A DNA stretch of 64,000 nt from Bacillus sp. CECT 9360 (GCF_918741275.1 NZ_CAKKNA010000016.1:17424-81423); one strand, 5' to 3'. Counted from the first letter of the stretch, positions 26,279 through 35,933 are shown. Numbers and translations: made by a program. Notes: a model not told the origin generated them from the sequence alone.

Positions 26279-26525
26279 GTTATTTCCTCCAAACCATTTC
26301 ATATAGTTTTAGATTAGTAGTTTAAGATTTATATTAGTTCATTTCCTTATACATTTATTATACGCTTTTTAAAATTATAATCAATATTTATTTATAATTA
26401 TTATAAATAAAATTAGTGACAATCTTTTCACTTATTTATTACAAGCATTTATCTTCACAAAGCATCTTTTAGTCTATAAAATAAGAGATACCTATAAAAC
26501 CTATTAGAAAGGTAGGAATTATTGT

Positions 26526-26957
26526 ATGGAAAATGAAATGCGTACGGTTCCACGTCCTCTTGTCAGAACTAATCAATGGTTTATTGTATTAAGTGTTGTT
26601 TTAACTTGGGTTACCGGTCAGGAATGGATTCTTGCTATTCCACTCCTTGCAGGAATATCCGGTTTGTTTTTTCACTACAATCCCGTCATGCGTTTCGCCA
26701 AGTTATTCTTAAAAAAGAAGCCTTCTGAATATATTCCCGAAGAATATGACCAGCAGCAATTTAATCAGGCCATATCCGTTATCTGCCTGGCTCTTGGACT
26801 TGTCGGTTATGTAATGGACTGGACCTTTCTTGCCTATACTTTTACAATCATGGTAGCACTGGCAGCTTTTGTAGCGATCCTCGGATTTTGCATCGGTTGT
26901 TTTATTCGCTTCCAGTGGAAACAATATATCTATCGCAGATCGATCCGGCAGTCATAA
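26526..26957 (+). CDS. DUF4395 membrane protein
   Basis: A 143-residue protein with four hydrophobic segments (about 17-32, 34-49, 80-97 and 101-126). The conserved segment HYNPVMRFAKLFL followed by EYDQQQFNQAI marks the DUF4395 family, and GFCIGCF gives two cysteines three residues apart. The function is unknown. In some bacteria DUF4395 genes lie near rhodanese or thioredoxin-like genes; here the next gene, 22 bp on, encodes an SGNH esterase and is probably co-transcribed. A weak AGGAA ribosome site precedes the ATG. Confidence 0.82.
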   Translation: MENEMRTVPRPLVRTNQWFIVLSVVLTWVTGQEWILAIPLLAGISGLFFHYNPVMRFAKLFLKKKPSEYIPEEYDQQQFNQAISVICLALGLVGYVMDWTFLAYTFTIMVALAAFVAILGFCIGCFIRFQWKQYIYRRSIRQS

Positions 26958-26979
26958 TCAACGTTTGGGGTGAATCACT

Positions 26980-27666
26980 ATGAAAATCATTTGTTTTGGA
27001 GACAGTCTGACACGGGGAATTTCCTTTGTAAAAGGAAGGCTCCGGATTTTAAAGGATAATTACCCTAACACTCTGGCTAAATTGGCAGAACCTTTTTCAT
27101 CGGTCGAAATATTGAATAAAGGTGTATTTAATGATAATTCCGACCTGCTCGTGGATCGGATTGACAAAGACATCATTTCGGAACAACCGGATATCGTGTT
27201 AATAAGCGTCGGCGGTAATGACTGCAATTTCAAATGGGACGAGGTTGCTGAGCACCCTACCGGTACACATGAACCGATCGTACCCCTTGAGCGCTATCTG
27301 CAAAATGTCACTTCAATGGTCAAAGAATTTCAAGAAAAGCACATAACACCTTTCTTGATCACGCTACCACCATTGGATCCCGCCAGATACTACAGTTTTA
27401 TCGCTGACAAGTTTGGCCCGTCGATTGGCCATTGGGTATCTAGCGTTGGCGGCATTGAGCATTGGCACGGTATGTATAACCGCAAACTAAAAAAACTGGC
27501 CAAAGAATTGAACGTGGCGTTGATCGATGTCAGGACTTACATTAAATCCTCAGGAGATTTAGAAGAGTTGATCAGTGATGACGGCATCCATCTCACTTCA
27601 GAAGGATACCGATGCATGAGCCAGGCAATTTTTAAGGATTTGAACACGTTCTTGAATGGAAAGTAA
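26980..27666 (+). CDS. SGNH/GDSL-type esterase
   Basis: Hydrolase of 228 residues with the SGNH order: block I CFGDSLTRGI (catalytic Ser), block II glycine, block III GGNDCNF (Asn), and block V DDGIHLTSEGY (Asp and His). No signal peptide, so it is cytoplasmic. It follows the DUF4395 gene by 22 bp and ends in a strong terminator. The substrate, a lipid or acetylated sugar or nucleoside, cannot be told from the sequence. Confidence 0.88.
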   Translation: MKIICFGDSLTRGISFVKGRLRILKDNYPNTLAKLAEPFSSVEILNKGVFNDNSDLLVDRIDKDIISEQPDIVLISVGGNDCNFKWDEVAEHPTGTHEPIVPLERYLQNVTSMVKEFQEKHITPFLITLPPLDPARYYSFIADKFGPSIGHWVSSVGGIEHWHGMYNRKLKKLAKELNVALIDVRTYIKSSGDLEELISDDGIHLTSEGYRCMSQAIFKDLNTFLNGK

Positions 27667-27668
27667 AC

Positions 27669-27695
27669 AGGCAAAGCGCTGGCTTTGCCTTTTTA
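27669..27695 (+). terminator. Terminator of the SGNH esterase gene
   Basis: Stem GGCAAAGC / GCTTTGCC followed by TTTTT. Confidence 0.88.
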
Positions 27696-28238
27696 TATGC
27701 TTATAATTTCAACATTTCCGGGAAGCTTAAATGGATTCTCCCCGTTGATTCGGTCATAAAACAGGATTCCGTTCAAATGATCGAGCTCGTGCTGTGCCGG
27801 AAACCACTTGAAGCGCAAGTTCAAAGGGTTCAAAGGGTTCCCTTCCACATCATATGCCTTCATTTTTATCCTTTCATATCTTGGAACATACCCCTTTATT
27901 TCGCGGTCAACTGAAAGACAGCCTTCGCTCTGAGGCAAATAAATCATGGACTGGGAAGTACTAGTGATTTTCGGATTAATCAAGGTATATTCATAAAATT
28001 CGCCTTTTTTGTCGTTAAAGTAAGTGACGACCATCCGTTTATCCAGGCCGATTTGATTGGCGGACAACCCAACTCCCGCCCGCAGGCCATACTTTTTTGA
28101 AATGACAGGATCCTGGCTGTTCTTTAAAAGTTGCATCATACTGGCCAGTTCTTCTTTGTCCTCCTCGCTTGACGGAAGCTCGATTTCATCAATGACCTAA
28201 CGCAAAATGGGTTCCTCTTCTTTTACAATATCCTTCAT
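27693..28238 (-). pseudogene. Peptide deformylase paralogue (DefB/YkrB type), decayed
   Basis: Deformylases remove the formyl group from new proteins. The metal motifs remain: GVGLSANQIG, EGCLSV and QHELDHLNG. Read from ATG 28238 the frame gives MKDIVKEEEPILR, then an in-frame TAG (28199-28197), then continues in the same frame through the rest of the protein. No ribosome site precedes 28238, and an ATC stands where relatives start with ATG. The stretch before the HExxH-like motif (FKWFPAQHE) looks a few residues shorter than the usual GFPAIVFQHE. An open frame of 148 residues could restart at 28139, but it lacks the N-terminal part of the fold. The gene is probably non-functional, unless the stop is a sequencing error. 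Confidence 0.75.
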
Positions 28239-28499
28239 TGTGATGATATAATCACTCGTAAATTTGACTCATAGAGAAAAAATTCAACTGTCTTTAGGTT
28301 TTGTTTTAGCACGTTGTATCAATTATAGGGCAAAACACAGACAAAAAAAGCTTTGGACTCTATCCCGGGATTACCGCTCTCCTTCATTAGGTTCGCTTGG
28401 CATTGACATAAATTACTAGTTTAAATAGGTCATTTTACCTGTACAAGACTAATCAGAATTTTTTATACTATATGTATCTATCTTTAAGGAGCTGAGTAA

Positions 28500-30239
28500 T
28501 TGAAAGCCCATTCTAAATTAGTGTCAAAGCTACTGCCGATTTTAACGGCGTTCATTGTGATATCTGCAGGTGTCTCCTGGTATGTATGGGGAAACGTCAA
28601 AGAAACACCTATTCCTTTCTCTTCCATTGAAAAAACGATACAAGCCGAAAGTGGCAAGCCTGTTACTATAGAAGAGAAACGGAACGGTGTGATCTACTTG
28701 ACGACTGAGGAAGGAAAGTATGTTTCTCACGTTCCGCCCAATAGCCAAATAGTAAGCAAACTGATCGAAAATTACAACGTCCAATACTCATATTCACCGA
28801 ACAGCCCGTATAGTCCCTGGATATTGGGCGGTCTTGCGGCCTTGGTTGTCGCTGCGGCAATCTTTGTCCAGAGAAAGGCCAGAGGCGGGATCGGTGCAAG
28901 CAAAATGAAGCACAGCCTTTCTACAGCCAGACCGCTCCCTTCGATTACATTGAAGGATGTCGGAGGTCTCCAGGAGGAGATGAAGGAGGAAATTCTTCAA
29001 ACTCTCTCCATCTTAAAGGAGCCTGACCGTTCAGCCAAAATAGGAATCAAGCCCCCGAAAGGGATATTATTATATGGCCCGCCGGGTACGGGAAAAACAT
29101 TGCTTGCCCAGGCGATTACTAAAGAACTAAATGCAAGCTTTTTCTCTACCAGTGGCTCTGCTTTTAATGAAATGTTTGTTGGTGTCGGTGCTGCCCGGGT
29201 CCGAAGCCTGTTCCAGGCCGCTAGAAAGCAAAAGCCTGCTGTCGTCTTCATTGACGAAGTGGACGCCCTTGCCGGGAGACGTAAACAAAACGGCGGCGAA
29301 GAAGGAGAAAAGACGCTGACCGAGCTTCTTGTTCAGCTTGACGGCGGACATGATAATGATGGAATCCTGTTCATTGCCGCTACGAATAGAAAAGATATGC
29401 TGGATGAAGCCTTCCTCCGTCCGGGACGGATTGATTTCTCATTCCAGGTCCCACTTCCAGATACAAAAGGGAGAAAGGAAATCATCTCGATTCATACAAA
29501 AAACAAACAGCTTGCAGCTGACGTACATGCCTCTTTAGATCAGCTGGCAGAAAGCACTTCCGGTTTTTCAGGCGCGGATATAAGCTCTCTTTTCGAAACA
29601 GCAAGCAGACGGGCACTTCGTAACGGACAGGACATGATCCACAAAGAAGATATGGACCATGCCATTGACCGGACTATCTTAGGCAGCACATCACGCGCAC
29701 TTAATGATGAAGAAACGAAGCGAAGAGTTGCCATTCACGAAAGCGGTCATGCCTTAATAGCCGCTTTGACAAAGCCGGGATCTGTTCGAAAGGCGACAAT
29801 CATTCCGCGCGGCGAGGCACTCGGATATGTCGCCCCAATCCAAAAGGAGCTTCACCTCTCTACCGCAAGCGAGCTGTTGGATCAAGTCAAAATGATCCTG
29901 GCAGGCGGAGTCGCGGAACGAATGTTCTTAGGTGAACACAGCATTGGAGTGGGCGGTGACGTCAAGCAAGCCAAACACTTGTTAGAGCAAATGGTTGAAA
30001 CAGGCATGCTGCAGGATGGATTCACTTTGCTCTTCAATAAAACAGACAAAGAATTGAAGATGCAAGCATTGTTCCAGGAAGCGATTGGGCAAACAGAAGA
30101 ATTGATTGATACACACCGTGAACAATACCAAGCATTAGTTGACGCTCTCTTAAAGAAAGAAACGCTTGAAGGTTCAGAAGTAGAAGAGATTGTAAATCCT
30201 AGATCTCTAATAGAGTCTGACGACTTTGCCCTGGCTTAA
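28500..30239 (+). CDS. FtsH-like AAA+ zinc metalloprotease (short paralogue)
   Basis: Membrane-anchored AAA+ protease of 579 residues. Two membrane helices (about 10-30 and 107-123) flank a small outside domain. The AAA module has Walker A GPPGTGKT (193-200), pore loop MFVG (about 225), Walker B VVFIDEVDAL (248-257) and RPGRIDF. The protease part has the zinc site HESGH (413-417), with HEAGH usual in FtsH, and the third ligand probably Asp487 in GGDVKQAK. It is shorter than main FtsH (about 630-640 residues), lacking most of the C-terminal tail, so it is a paralogue rather than the housekeeping enzyme. TTG with AAGGAG upstream is the start. Confidence 0.9.
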   Translation: MKAHSKLVSKLLPILTAFIVISAGVSWYVWGNVKETPIPFSSIEKTIQAESGKPVTIEEKRNGVIYLTTEEGKYVSHVPPNSQIVSKLIENYNVQYSYSPNSPYSPWILGGLAALVVAAAIFVQRKARGGIGASKMKHSLSTARPLPSITLKDVGGLQEEMKEEILQTLSILKEPDRSAKIGIKPPKGILLYGPPGTGKTLLAQAITKELNASFFSTSGSAFNEMFVGVGAARVRSLFQAARKQKPAVVFIDEVDALAGRRKQNGGEEGEKTLTELLVQLDGGHDNDGILFIAATNRKDMLDEAFLRPGRIDFSFQVPLPDTKGRKEIISIHTKNKQLAADVHASLDQLAESTSGFSGADISSLFETASRRALRNGQDMIHKEDMDHAIDRTILGSTSRALNDEETKRRVAIHESGHALIAALTKPGSVRKATIIPRGEALGYVAPIQKELHLSTASELLDQVKMILAGGVAERMFLGEHSIGVGGDVKQAKHLLEQMVETGMLQDGFTLLFNKTDKELKMQALFQEAIGQTEELIDTHREQYQALVDALLKKETLEGSEVEEIVNPRSLIESDDFALA

Positions 30240-30254
30240 CTTAAATAGATAGTT

Positions 30255-30307
30255 TGAAAGGCCCGACCCAAAAGATCCCTACAGGTGAATTTAGGTCGGG
30301 CCCTTTA
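30255..30307 (+). terminator. Terminator of the FtsH-like gene
   Basis: Stem AAGGCCCGACC / GGTCGGGCCCTT around a 24-base loop, ending CCCTTT. Confidence 0.75.
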
Positions 30308-30372
30308 TATACCATGTGGTGTATGTGTCGAAATATAGTGGATATTGTCGAGAAATCGATATATGAACTAAG

Positions 30373-30523
30373 TTGATAATAAATGTGCCAAAGTTGATAA
30401 TAAAATCGAAAACTCGATAATAAATTTGAAAAGTTGATAATAAATTTGAAAAGTTGATAATAAATTCTAAAACTCGATAATAAATATGCCAAAGCGTTGA
30501 TAATTCCACAGACTTGATAAAAT
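30373..30523. repeat. 20-bp-phased word array D (TTGATAATAAAT)
   Basis: GATAAT or GATAAA words at 30375, 30396, 30416, 30436, 30456, 30476, 30499 and 30516, so mostly exactly 20 bp apart, inside (G/C)(T/A)(T/C)GATAATAAAT and with varying fillers. It lies between the convergent FtsH-like and acetyltransferase genes. Confidence 0.88.
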
Positions 30524-30586
30524 CTCCGCGCTTACGGGTTTATGAAATACAAATAGTAAAAAGAGCCTGAAAGAATAGAAGAAATC

Positions 30587-31354
30587 TCAACTAAAATAAT
30601 AATAATATGATTCGTTTAAGGATGTTATCCGACAGCCATTTTTCATGAATACCTTTTGCATCCCATGGTTCGCTTGATCCGTGCTTCCTACATAAAATGC
30701 AGCCCCCATTCTGTTTAGCAACACCAGGCTATCTCTATGTATCCCTGCACTTTTTCCTTTTCCTCTTTCTTCAGGAACCAGGCCAAAGTAAAATAAACGT
30801 CCCTCATCAGACGTTCCTGGTTCAATATGGGGAATCGCTATCCCAATCGGCTTATTGTTTTCATATATTGCATAGCATGATTTCCTCCAGTAAGGGCCGA
30901 GCTCAAGTTTGACTGATTGTAAATGTTCTTCCATCGAAAGGGTGGACCTCGCATTTTCGGAACCGGACATACAATTGCCCCACAATTCTTTGTACCCTTC
31001 TTCCGTTAGTAATGATTCCTCTTCAAGATTGTTCCATTCGTATTTTAATTCTTCGGCCTTACAATCAGGTAGATCCCTGTATACCATCACTTTTGAAGAG
31101 AAGTACTCAAAATTCCTATGAAGCAGGATATTTTTCATTTCTTCATAATAGCCGGAATCCTGATGAATGATAAACGACATCCTTTTTAGATTTGCTGTCT
31201 TTCCTAAACTAATCCAATTCTTGATGTTCCGGCTGACAATTTGCAGATTTTCAGGAACCTTCTTCATTTCTTCAAAAGCGAGGTAATCAGGTGCACCGTT
31301 TAACAACCGGAAGGAAGTTCCTGCTATTTTTTGAATTGAGTTAATAGAATTCAT
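30587..31354 (-). CDS. GNAT-family acetyltransferase
   Basis: Protein of 255 residues whose C-terminal half has the GNAT acetyl-CoA motif (FYFGLVPEERGKGKSAGIH, with the R-G-x-G-K-S pyrophosphate loop) and the terminal segment STDQANHGMQKVFMKNGC. The N-terminal half is divergent and may fix the substrate. ATG at 31354 is used because AGGTGG lies seven bases upstream; two earlier starts in frame would overlap that site. It stands alone between two word arrays (D downstream, E upstream). The substrate is unknown. Confidence 0.8.
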   Translation of the reverse strand: MNSINSIQKIAGTSFRLLNGAPDYLAFEEMKKVPENLQIVSRNIKNWISLGKTANLKRMSFIIHQDSGYYEEMKNILLHRNFEYFSSKVMVYRDLPDCKAEELKYEWNNLEEESLLTEEGYKELWGNCMSGSENARSTLSMEEHLQSVKLELGPYWRKSCYAIYENNKPIGIAIPHIEPGTSDEGRLFYFGLVPEERGKGKSAGIHRDSLVLLNRMGAAFYVGSTDQANHGMQKVFMKNGCRITSLNESYYYYFS

Positions 31355-31445
31355 TCGCATTACCACCTAACTAACTTGTTTTGCTATATTATAACAATGT
31401 TTATATAGCGATGATTTCCACAGATCCCGGGCAGCATAATTCTTA

Positions 31446-31556
31446 GGTTTCAGTCATATCTCTAATTTTGGTGATATATTTTATATTTCGGTGATATCTC
31501 AGATTTCGAGCATATCTCAAGTTTCGGTCAGATATCTCAGACTTCGGTAATATCAC
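31446..31556. repeat. 20-bp-phased word array E (TTTCGGTGATATCTCAGA)
   Basis: Six copies of a TTTCGGTGATATCTCAGA-like word spaced 18-20 bp, lying between the acetyltransferase start and the terminator of the MMPL operon. The word is the same as in array F at 43.7 kb. Confidence 0.8.
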
Positions 31557-31589
31557 AAAAAAGCGGTCCAAAACCAAGCATCTATCATA

Positions 31590-31631
31590 AAAGTAACCTC
31601 CCAGAATAGGCGCAGCCTAACTTGGGAGGTC
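31590..31631 (-). terminator. Terminator of the marR-MMPL operon
   Basis: Nested stem ACCTCCCA-TAGGC / GCCTA-TGGGAGGT. The minus-strand tail TTACTTTTATG is only moderately T-rich. Confidence 0.8.
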
Positions 31632-31643
31632 ATGTTTTTCACC

Positions 31644-34600
31644 TTATTTAATAAACGGCCACCAATTCGCTTTGCCGAATATTTTCGCCATAACGGGGAT
31701 AAATAGCGGCAGGATCACCAGTGCATATAATACCAAGCCAATTAAAATAATCGTGGCAATTTGCAGCAGCGATAGTACACCTGCCGGCATCATCGCCGCA
31801 AAGGTTCCGCCTAAGATGATCGCTGCAGAAATGATGACTGTACCCATTTTGCGCATCGATAAGAGCATCGCTTCTTTTACCGGCTTATCTTTGTATTCGT
31901 TAAACCGGTCCATTAGGAAGATGCTATAATCTATTCCCAAAGCTATCAATATAACAAAAGCAAAGAACGGAACAGCCCAGCTAATGCCATCGTAGCCAAG
32001 GATATTGACGAAAATGACTTCCGTGATCGCACTTGAAGTATAGTAAGTTAAAATCAAGGATGCAATCAAATAGAGTGGCATAATGAGTGAGCGAAGCAAA
32101 AAGAACAGGATCAGCCCGATACCGGAAAGCATCAATACGACAGTCCGCGTGTAATCAGCATCTGAAATATTCCCCATATCATTGTAGGTACTTGTTACAC
32201 CGCCAATCGCCACTTCTGCATTTTCAAGCTTCGTATCTTTGACGCTATCTGCGACAATTCCTTTGATTTTATCAACTTGTGCAATCGTGTCATTTGAATA
32301 AGGGTTTTCTTTGAATACAACATCCATTGTCATGACTTTGCGATTGTCAGACATATACACATCCATGGACTGGCCGAAGTCTTCGCTCTCAAGCACTTCT
32401 GCCGGGATATACAATCCTGACGTTTCCTCATTTGATGAAGCAAGTCCGGATAAATATTCCTGAGCTGAATTCAACCCATCATGCACTTCATTCAGCCCGT
32501 CTGCACTTTTATCAAGGCCATCTGTCAAGTCATTCATTTGGCCGCCAAGACCTGAAAAACCGTCTAACAGCTGTTGTTGTCCATTGTTTATGCTGGAAAG
32601 TCCGCTGTCGAATTTGGACATATTGCCGATAATCTGTTCCTGGCCGTTCGCCGCGGCGGAAAGGCCTTTTTGCAGTTCGTCAACTCCCTGAATCGCTTGG
32701 TCAAGACCGTCTGCTAAAGCCTTTTGTCCGCCGGGAAGTGGTGCGAATTCTTTGTTTGCGGTTTCCATTCCACCCTGGACTTTGGAGAGATTACCGTTTA
32801 ACTCCGCCAATCCATTGGCCATCTGCGGCAAGCCTTGTTGGGCAGCACCCGCTGCACCGGAAATCCTCTGGAAATCAGCATCCCCAGAAATGCCAGGATA
32901 TTTCCCTGCAAGGCGAGCCAATGATTGATCGGCTCCTGTAAACGCTTGGGAAAGCTTATTGAGATTGCTTTGAACATCTTTATATCCGCCCTCAAGCTGT
33001 GCCAATCCACCGGCAGCTTCCTGATATCCGGCTAAAAGCTTTTTGCTTCCCGTAGACATCTCTAAGAGGTTTTTCTTAACCTCCTCGAGCCCGCTCTTAA
33101 TTTCACCGGAACCCATCGAGCCGTCGCGAATTCCATCTTCGATCTGGGATAATGCCGTTGTAGCCTGACCTACCCCATTTTTTAATTCATCCGTTCCCGA
33201 AATCAGGCCGCCGATGCCATCTGTGGCTTCGTTTAACTGAGGCTCTGATTTAGACAATTCCCCGCCTGCTGTCTCAAGGCCGTCGCGAATCTCCTCGATT
33301 CCTTCGTTTCCTTTGCCGACACCTTCGCCGAGATCTTCAGCCTGTTTAGCAACAAATAAATCTTCGATTGGTTCACCCATTGGCCTTGTCACAGATCTAA
33401 CAAAATCAACCTCGTCATTCTTTTCGATCTCCTTGCTAATTTCTTCGGTAAGCCCGATATATTCTGTTGTAGCCATCGCTTCATCATTCTTGATGACAAT
33501 TTGCGTAGGCATCGCCTGACCCGGACCAAAAGCGTCAGCAATAAGGTTAAACGCTTTTACGGACGGGACATCGTCACCTGTTTCATCAAGGGAATTAAAG
33601 GACAGTTCCCCGTCATATGTCGCAAGGAACGGTACCGTTATGGCCGCGACTAACAATAGCGCTAGTAACGGACGAGCAAGGGCAAATTTCCCGGCAGCTC
33701 CCCAGAATTTACTTTCCTTATGTTCAAGATTCCCCTTGGAGGGCCAGAACATCTTTTTGCCCAGCAAGGCCATAAAAAATGGTACGATCGTTGCTAATGC
33801 CAGCATCAAAACGACAATCCCAACCGCTACAGCAACGGCTGACTGATATAGCTTAAAAGTGGAAAGTCCGATTGCCGCAAATCCGATCAATACCGCAAGT
33901 CCGCTGAAAAATACCGTTTTACCTGCTGTGCGGTAAGTCTGTATGATCGCTTCGGGAACGCTTTCCTGCGTTGATAGCTCTTCTTTAAAACGGCTGAATA
34001 AAAGGATACAGTAATCCGTTCCGATACCGAACAATATCGCGACTAAGAAAATTTGTGTATAGGATGAAATCGGGAAGTCCCATTTATCCACTAAGAACGC
34101 AACGATCGATTGGGAAGCAAGATAACTGATTCCAACCGTAAGCAAAGGAATCAGCGGCGTTACCACGGAACGAAAGACAAGCAGCAATACCACCAGAATG
34201 AAAATAACAGTGATACCTTCCGTCTTTTCTAAGCCCTCCTGGGAATTTACGATTAAATCTTCGTCAATCATCCATCCGCTTGTATAATAATGCTCAACCT
34301 TTACATCATCCAGCTCTTTATATAAAGCATCGATCACTTCTTTCGATTCACGGTCGCCTCTTTGAATCATCATCGAAACAAGGATTGTTGTTTCATCCTT
34401 TGACACAAGCTGGTCCTTCAGTGACTCTTCCTTGAAGTGAGTCGTGATTTCCGTTACCCCAAGCTCTTTTTTATGATCTTCCAGTTGATTGACCGCTCGC
34501 TCAATTTCCGCTTCATCAGCTCGAGAAAGCTTACTTTTTTCATGAAAAACTAAAGCCACTGACGATTCATCTTCGTCCTGAATCTCTTTTAGAAGCTCTC

Positions 34601-34751
34601 CCGCCATCGCGGAGGAATACTCATCCGGCACGTCAAGCGAGCCCTTTTCCCTAACCAAATCGGACATGTTGGGAGCGGTAAACAGCAATACCGCGACAGC
34701 AATAACCCATGCCGACATAATAAACCATTTCCCTTTTATGATACCCCTCAT
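31644..34751 (-). CDS. MMPL/RND-type exporter, YdgH-like
   Basis: Large membrane transporter of 1035 residues. Two MMPL domains, each with one helix, a large outside loop and five helices, carry the typical GIGTDYCILLFSRFKEE and ALGIDYSIFLMDRFNEY segments. The second outside loop is greatly extended (about residues 440-790) by glycine-heptad repeats such as GLDKSADGLNEVHDGL, a coiled coil like that of YhgE/Pip proteins. The MarR gene in front overlaps it by 4 bp, the same order as ydgG-ydgH in B. subtilis. It probably exports lipids, fatty acids or toxic amphiphiles under MarR control. Confidence 0.9.
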   Translation of the reverse strand: MRGIIKGKWFIMSAWVIAVAVLLFTAPNMSDLVREKGSLDVPDEYSSAMAGELLKEIQDEDESSVALVFHEKSKLSRADEAEIERAVNQLEDHKKELGVTEITTHFKEESLKDQLVSKDETTILVSMMIQRGDRESKEVIDALYKELDDVKVEHYYTSGWMIDEDLIVNSQEGLEKTEGITVIFILVVLLLVFRSVVTPLIPLLTVGISYLASQSIVAFLVDKWDFPISSYTQIFLVAILFGIGTDYCILLFSRFKEELSTQESVPEAIIQTYRTAGKTVFFSGLAVLIGFAAIGLSTFKLYQSAVAVAVGIVVLMLALATIVPFFMALLGKKMFWPSKGNLEHKESKFWGAAGKFALARPLLALLLVAAITVPFLATYDGELSFNSLDETGDDVPSVKAFNLIADAFGPGQAMPTQIVIKNDEAMATTEYIGLTEEISKEIEKNDEVDFVRSVTRPMGEPIEDLFVAKQAEDLGEGVGKGNEGIEEIRDGLETAGGELSKSEPQLNEATDGIGGLISGTDELKNGVGQATTALSQIEDGIRDGSMGSGEIKSGLEEVKKNLLEMSTGSKKLLAGYQEAAGGLAQLEGGYKDVQSNLNKLSQAFTGADQSLARLAGKYPGISGDADFQRISGAAGAAQQGLPQMANGLAELNGNLSKVQGGMETANKEFAPLPGGQKALADGLDQAIQGVDELQKGLSAAANGQEQIIGNMSKFDSGLSSINNGQQQLLDGFSGLGGQMNDLTDGLDKSADGLNEVHDGLNSAQEYLSGLASSNEETSGLYIPAEVLESEDFGQSMDVYMSDNRKVMTMDVVFKENPYSNDTIAQVDKIKGIVADSVKDTKLENAEVAIGGVTSTYNDMGNISDADYTRTVVLMLSGIGLILFFLLRSLIMPLYLIASLILTYYTSSAITEVIFVNILGYDGISWAVPFFAFVILIALGIDYSIFLMDRFNEYKDKPVKEAMLLSMRKMGTVIISAAIILGGTFAAMMPAGVLSLLQIATIILIGLVLYALVILPLFIPVMAKIFGKANWWPFIK

Positions 34752-35215
34752 GCTTTTTCCACCTGCACTTCTCTGTTCATGTCTATCAATATGTTAGAAA
34801 GTTTTTCATATGTCCCTATGAAGGATGAAATCTCATCATTGTCAAACTTCGTAATGAAGGATTCCACAAGTTTCTGGATCTTTTGTTCCGTTTGAATAAA
34901 CAATTCATTTCCTTTTTTCGTGAGTGTTAAATAGACAAATCTACGATCATTTTTATCACGGGTCCTTTGAATCAGCCCTTTGTCAGTCAGCCTCGTCATG
35001 ATTGCCGTAATTGCGCTTTTGTTGACATTGAAGGCATTGGCCAAATCGGTAGATGTGCATTTCTCCTTTTGCCTGATAAATCGGAGCGTATAGTGTTGAT
35101 CATTTGTTAAATCATCACTGATTTGCTCCTTAATGAGCGATTCACCCATTTTCCATACATGAAAAGACACCCATAAATAGCGGTCGATTAATTCTTGGAC
35201 TTTGTCAGTCGCCAT
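34748..35215 (-). CDS. MarR-family regulator, YdgG-like
   Basis: Regulator of 155 residues with the MarR winged helix: CTSTDLANAFNVNKSAITAI as recognition region and the wing DKNDRRFVYLTLTKKG. GAGGTG precedes the ATG. It is the first gene of a two-gene operon and overlaps the exporter gene by 4 bp, so it most likely represses both. An inverted repeat upstream (35233-35267) is the candidate operator. Confidence 0.88.
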   Translation of the reverse strand: MATDKVQELIDRYLWVSFHVWKMGESLIKEQISDDLTNDQHYTLRFIRQKEKCTSTDLANAFNVNKSAITAIMTRLTDKGLIQRTRDKNDRRFVYLTLTKKGNELFIQTEQKIQKLVESFITKFDNDEISSFIGTYEKLSNILIDMNREVQVEKA

Positions 35216-35232
35216 TTGATCACCTCAAAAAC

Positions 35233-35267
35233 TAGTTTAATTGTTTAACTGTTTACTTGTTAAACTA
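35233..35267. promoter_or_regulatory. Candidate MarR operator
   Basis: Inverted repeat TAGTTTAA (35233-35240) / TTAAACTA (35260-35267), with an inner near-inverse pair GTTTAAC and GTTAAAC. It lies 18-50 bp upstream of the marR start. Confidence 0.6.
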
Positions 35268-35313
35268 TATAAAGGAAATATACAGCTGTCAATTACTTTG
35301 TTTAACATATTTT

Positions 35314-35339
35314 GTTTAAAAGGCAGTGGAACCGGGAAA
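35314..35339 (+). promoter_or_regulatory. Sigma-B-type promoter of the ytxH-like gene
   Basis: GTTTAA (perfect -35), 14-bp spacer, GGGAAA (four of six). ytxH of B. subtilis is under sigma-B among others, which supports the call. Confidence 0.6.
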
Positions 35340-35378
35340 ACCCTAAAAAGAAACAAAAACAATGAGGAGGAATTATCG

Positions 35379-35876
35379 ATGGAAACACAAATGATGGAAA
35401 ACACTGAAAATAATAGCAAGCTTCTAAAAGGAATCATTTTAGGCGGAATCATCGGCGGCGCTCTGACGTTGTTGGATTCTTCGACAAGAAATAAGGTAAA
35501 AACGACGGCGGTGGATCTCAAGGATTCCTCAGTGGATATGTTTTCTCAGGTAAAGGAAAATCCAGGCGAAATGAAGGATCAAATGGTTCAACGTTTCAAG
35601 AATGCATCCGACACGTTAAAAGAAGCAATCAGTGAAGCACAAAACCTTTATCAAACCGTGAACGAAGATGTGTTTGGAAAAGTGAATGAAGTAAAAGGCA
35701 TTTCCACAGAAGCTTTAAACACAGCAAAGGAAGCAACAGGAGAACTAAAGGAAATCAGCTCTAAAGTAGCGGAAGCTGGCTCCAAGCTTACCGATTCTTC
35801 TCCAACGACTTCCAATGGTGGGAATTCTTCTTCAAAAATAAGCTCGGTTAGTGTCAATTCACCATCCACCCATTAA
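35379..35876 (+). CDS. YtxH-domain general stress protein
   Basis: A 165-residue protein with a glycine-zipper hydrophobic segment (KGIILGGIIGGALTLLD, about residues 17-33) followed by a long charged helical part with apolipoprotein-like repeats, and a Ser/Asn-rich tail. This is the YtxH/gas-vesicle-like architecture of general stress proteins. The start is ATG 35379, eight bases after GAGGAGG; the open frame can be read much further upstream but without a ribosome site. A sigma-B-type promoter lies 40 bp before the start, and a bidirectional terminator follows. Confidence 0.85.
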   Translation: METQMMENTENNSKLLKGIILGGIIGGALTLLDSSTRNKVKTTAVDLKDSSVDMFSQVKENPGEMKDQMVQRFKNASDTLKEAISEAQNLYQTVNEDVFGKVNEVKGISTEALNTAKEATGELKEISSKVAEAGSKLTDSSPTTSNGGNSSSKISSVSVNSPSTH

Positions 35877-35885
35877 TACTTACAC

Positions 35886-35933
35886 TAAAAAGATAGATGG
35901 AAAGCAACTTCTGCTTCATCTATCTTTTTTTAT
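35886..35933. terminator. Bidirectional terminator between ytxH-like and Nudix genes
   Basis: Stem AAAGATAGATG / CATCTATCTTT with T-runs on the plus strand and A-runs before it, serving both convergent genes. Confidence 0.85.
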
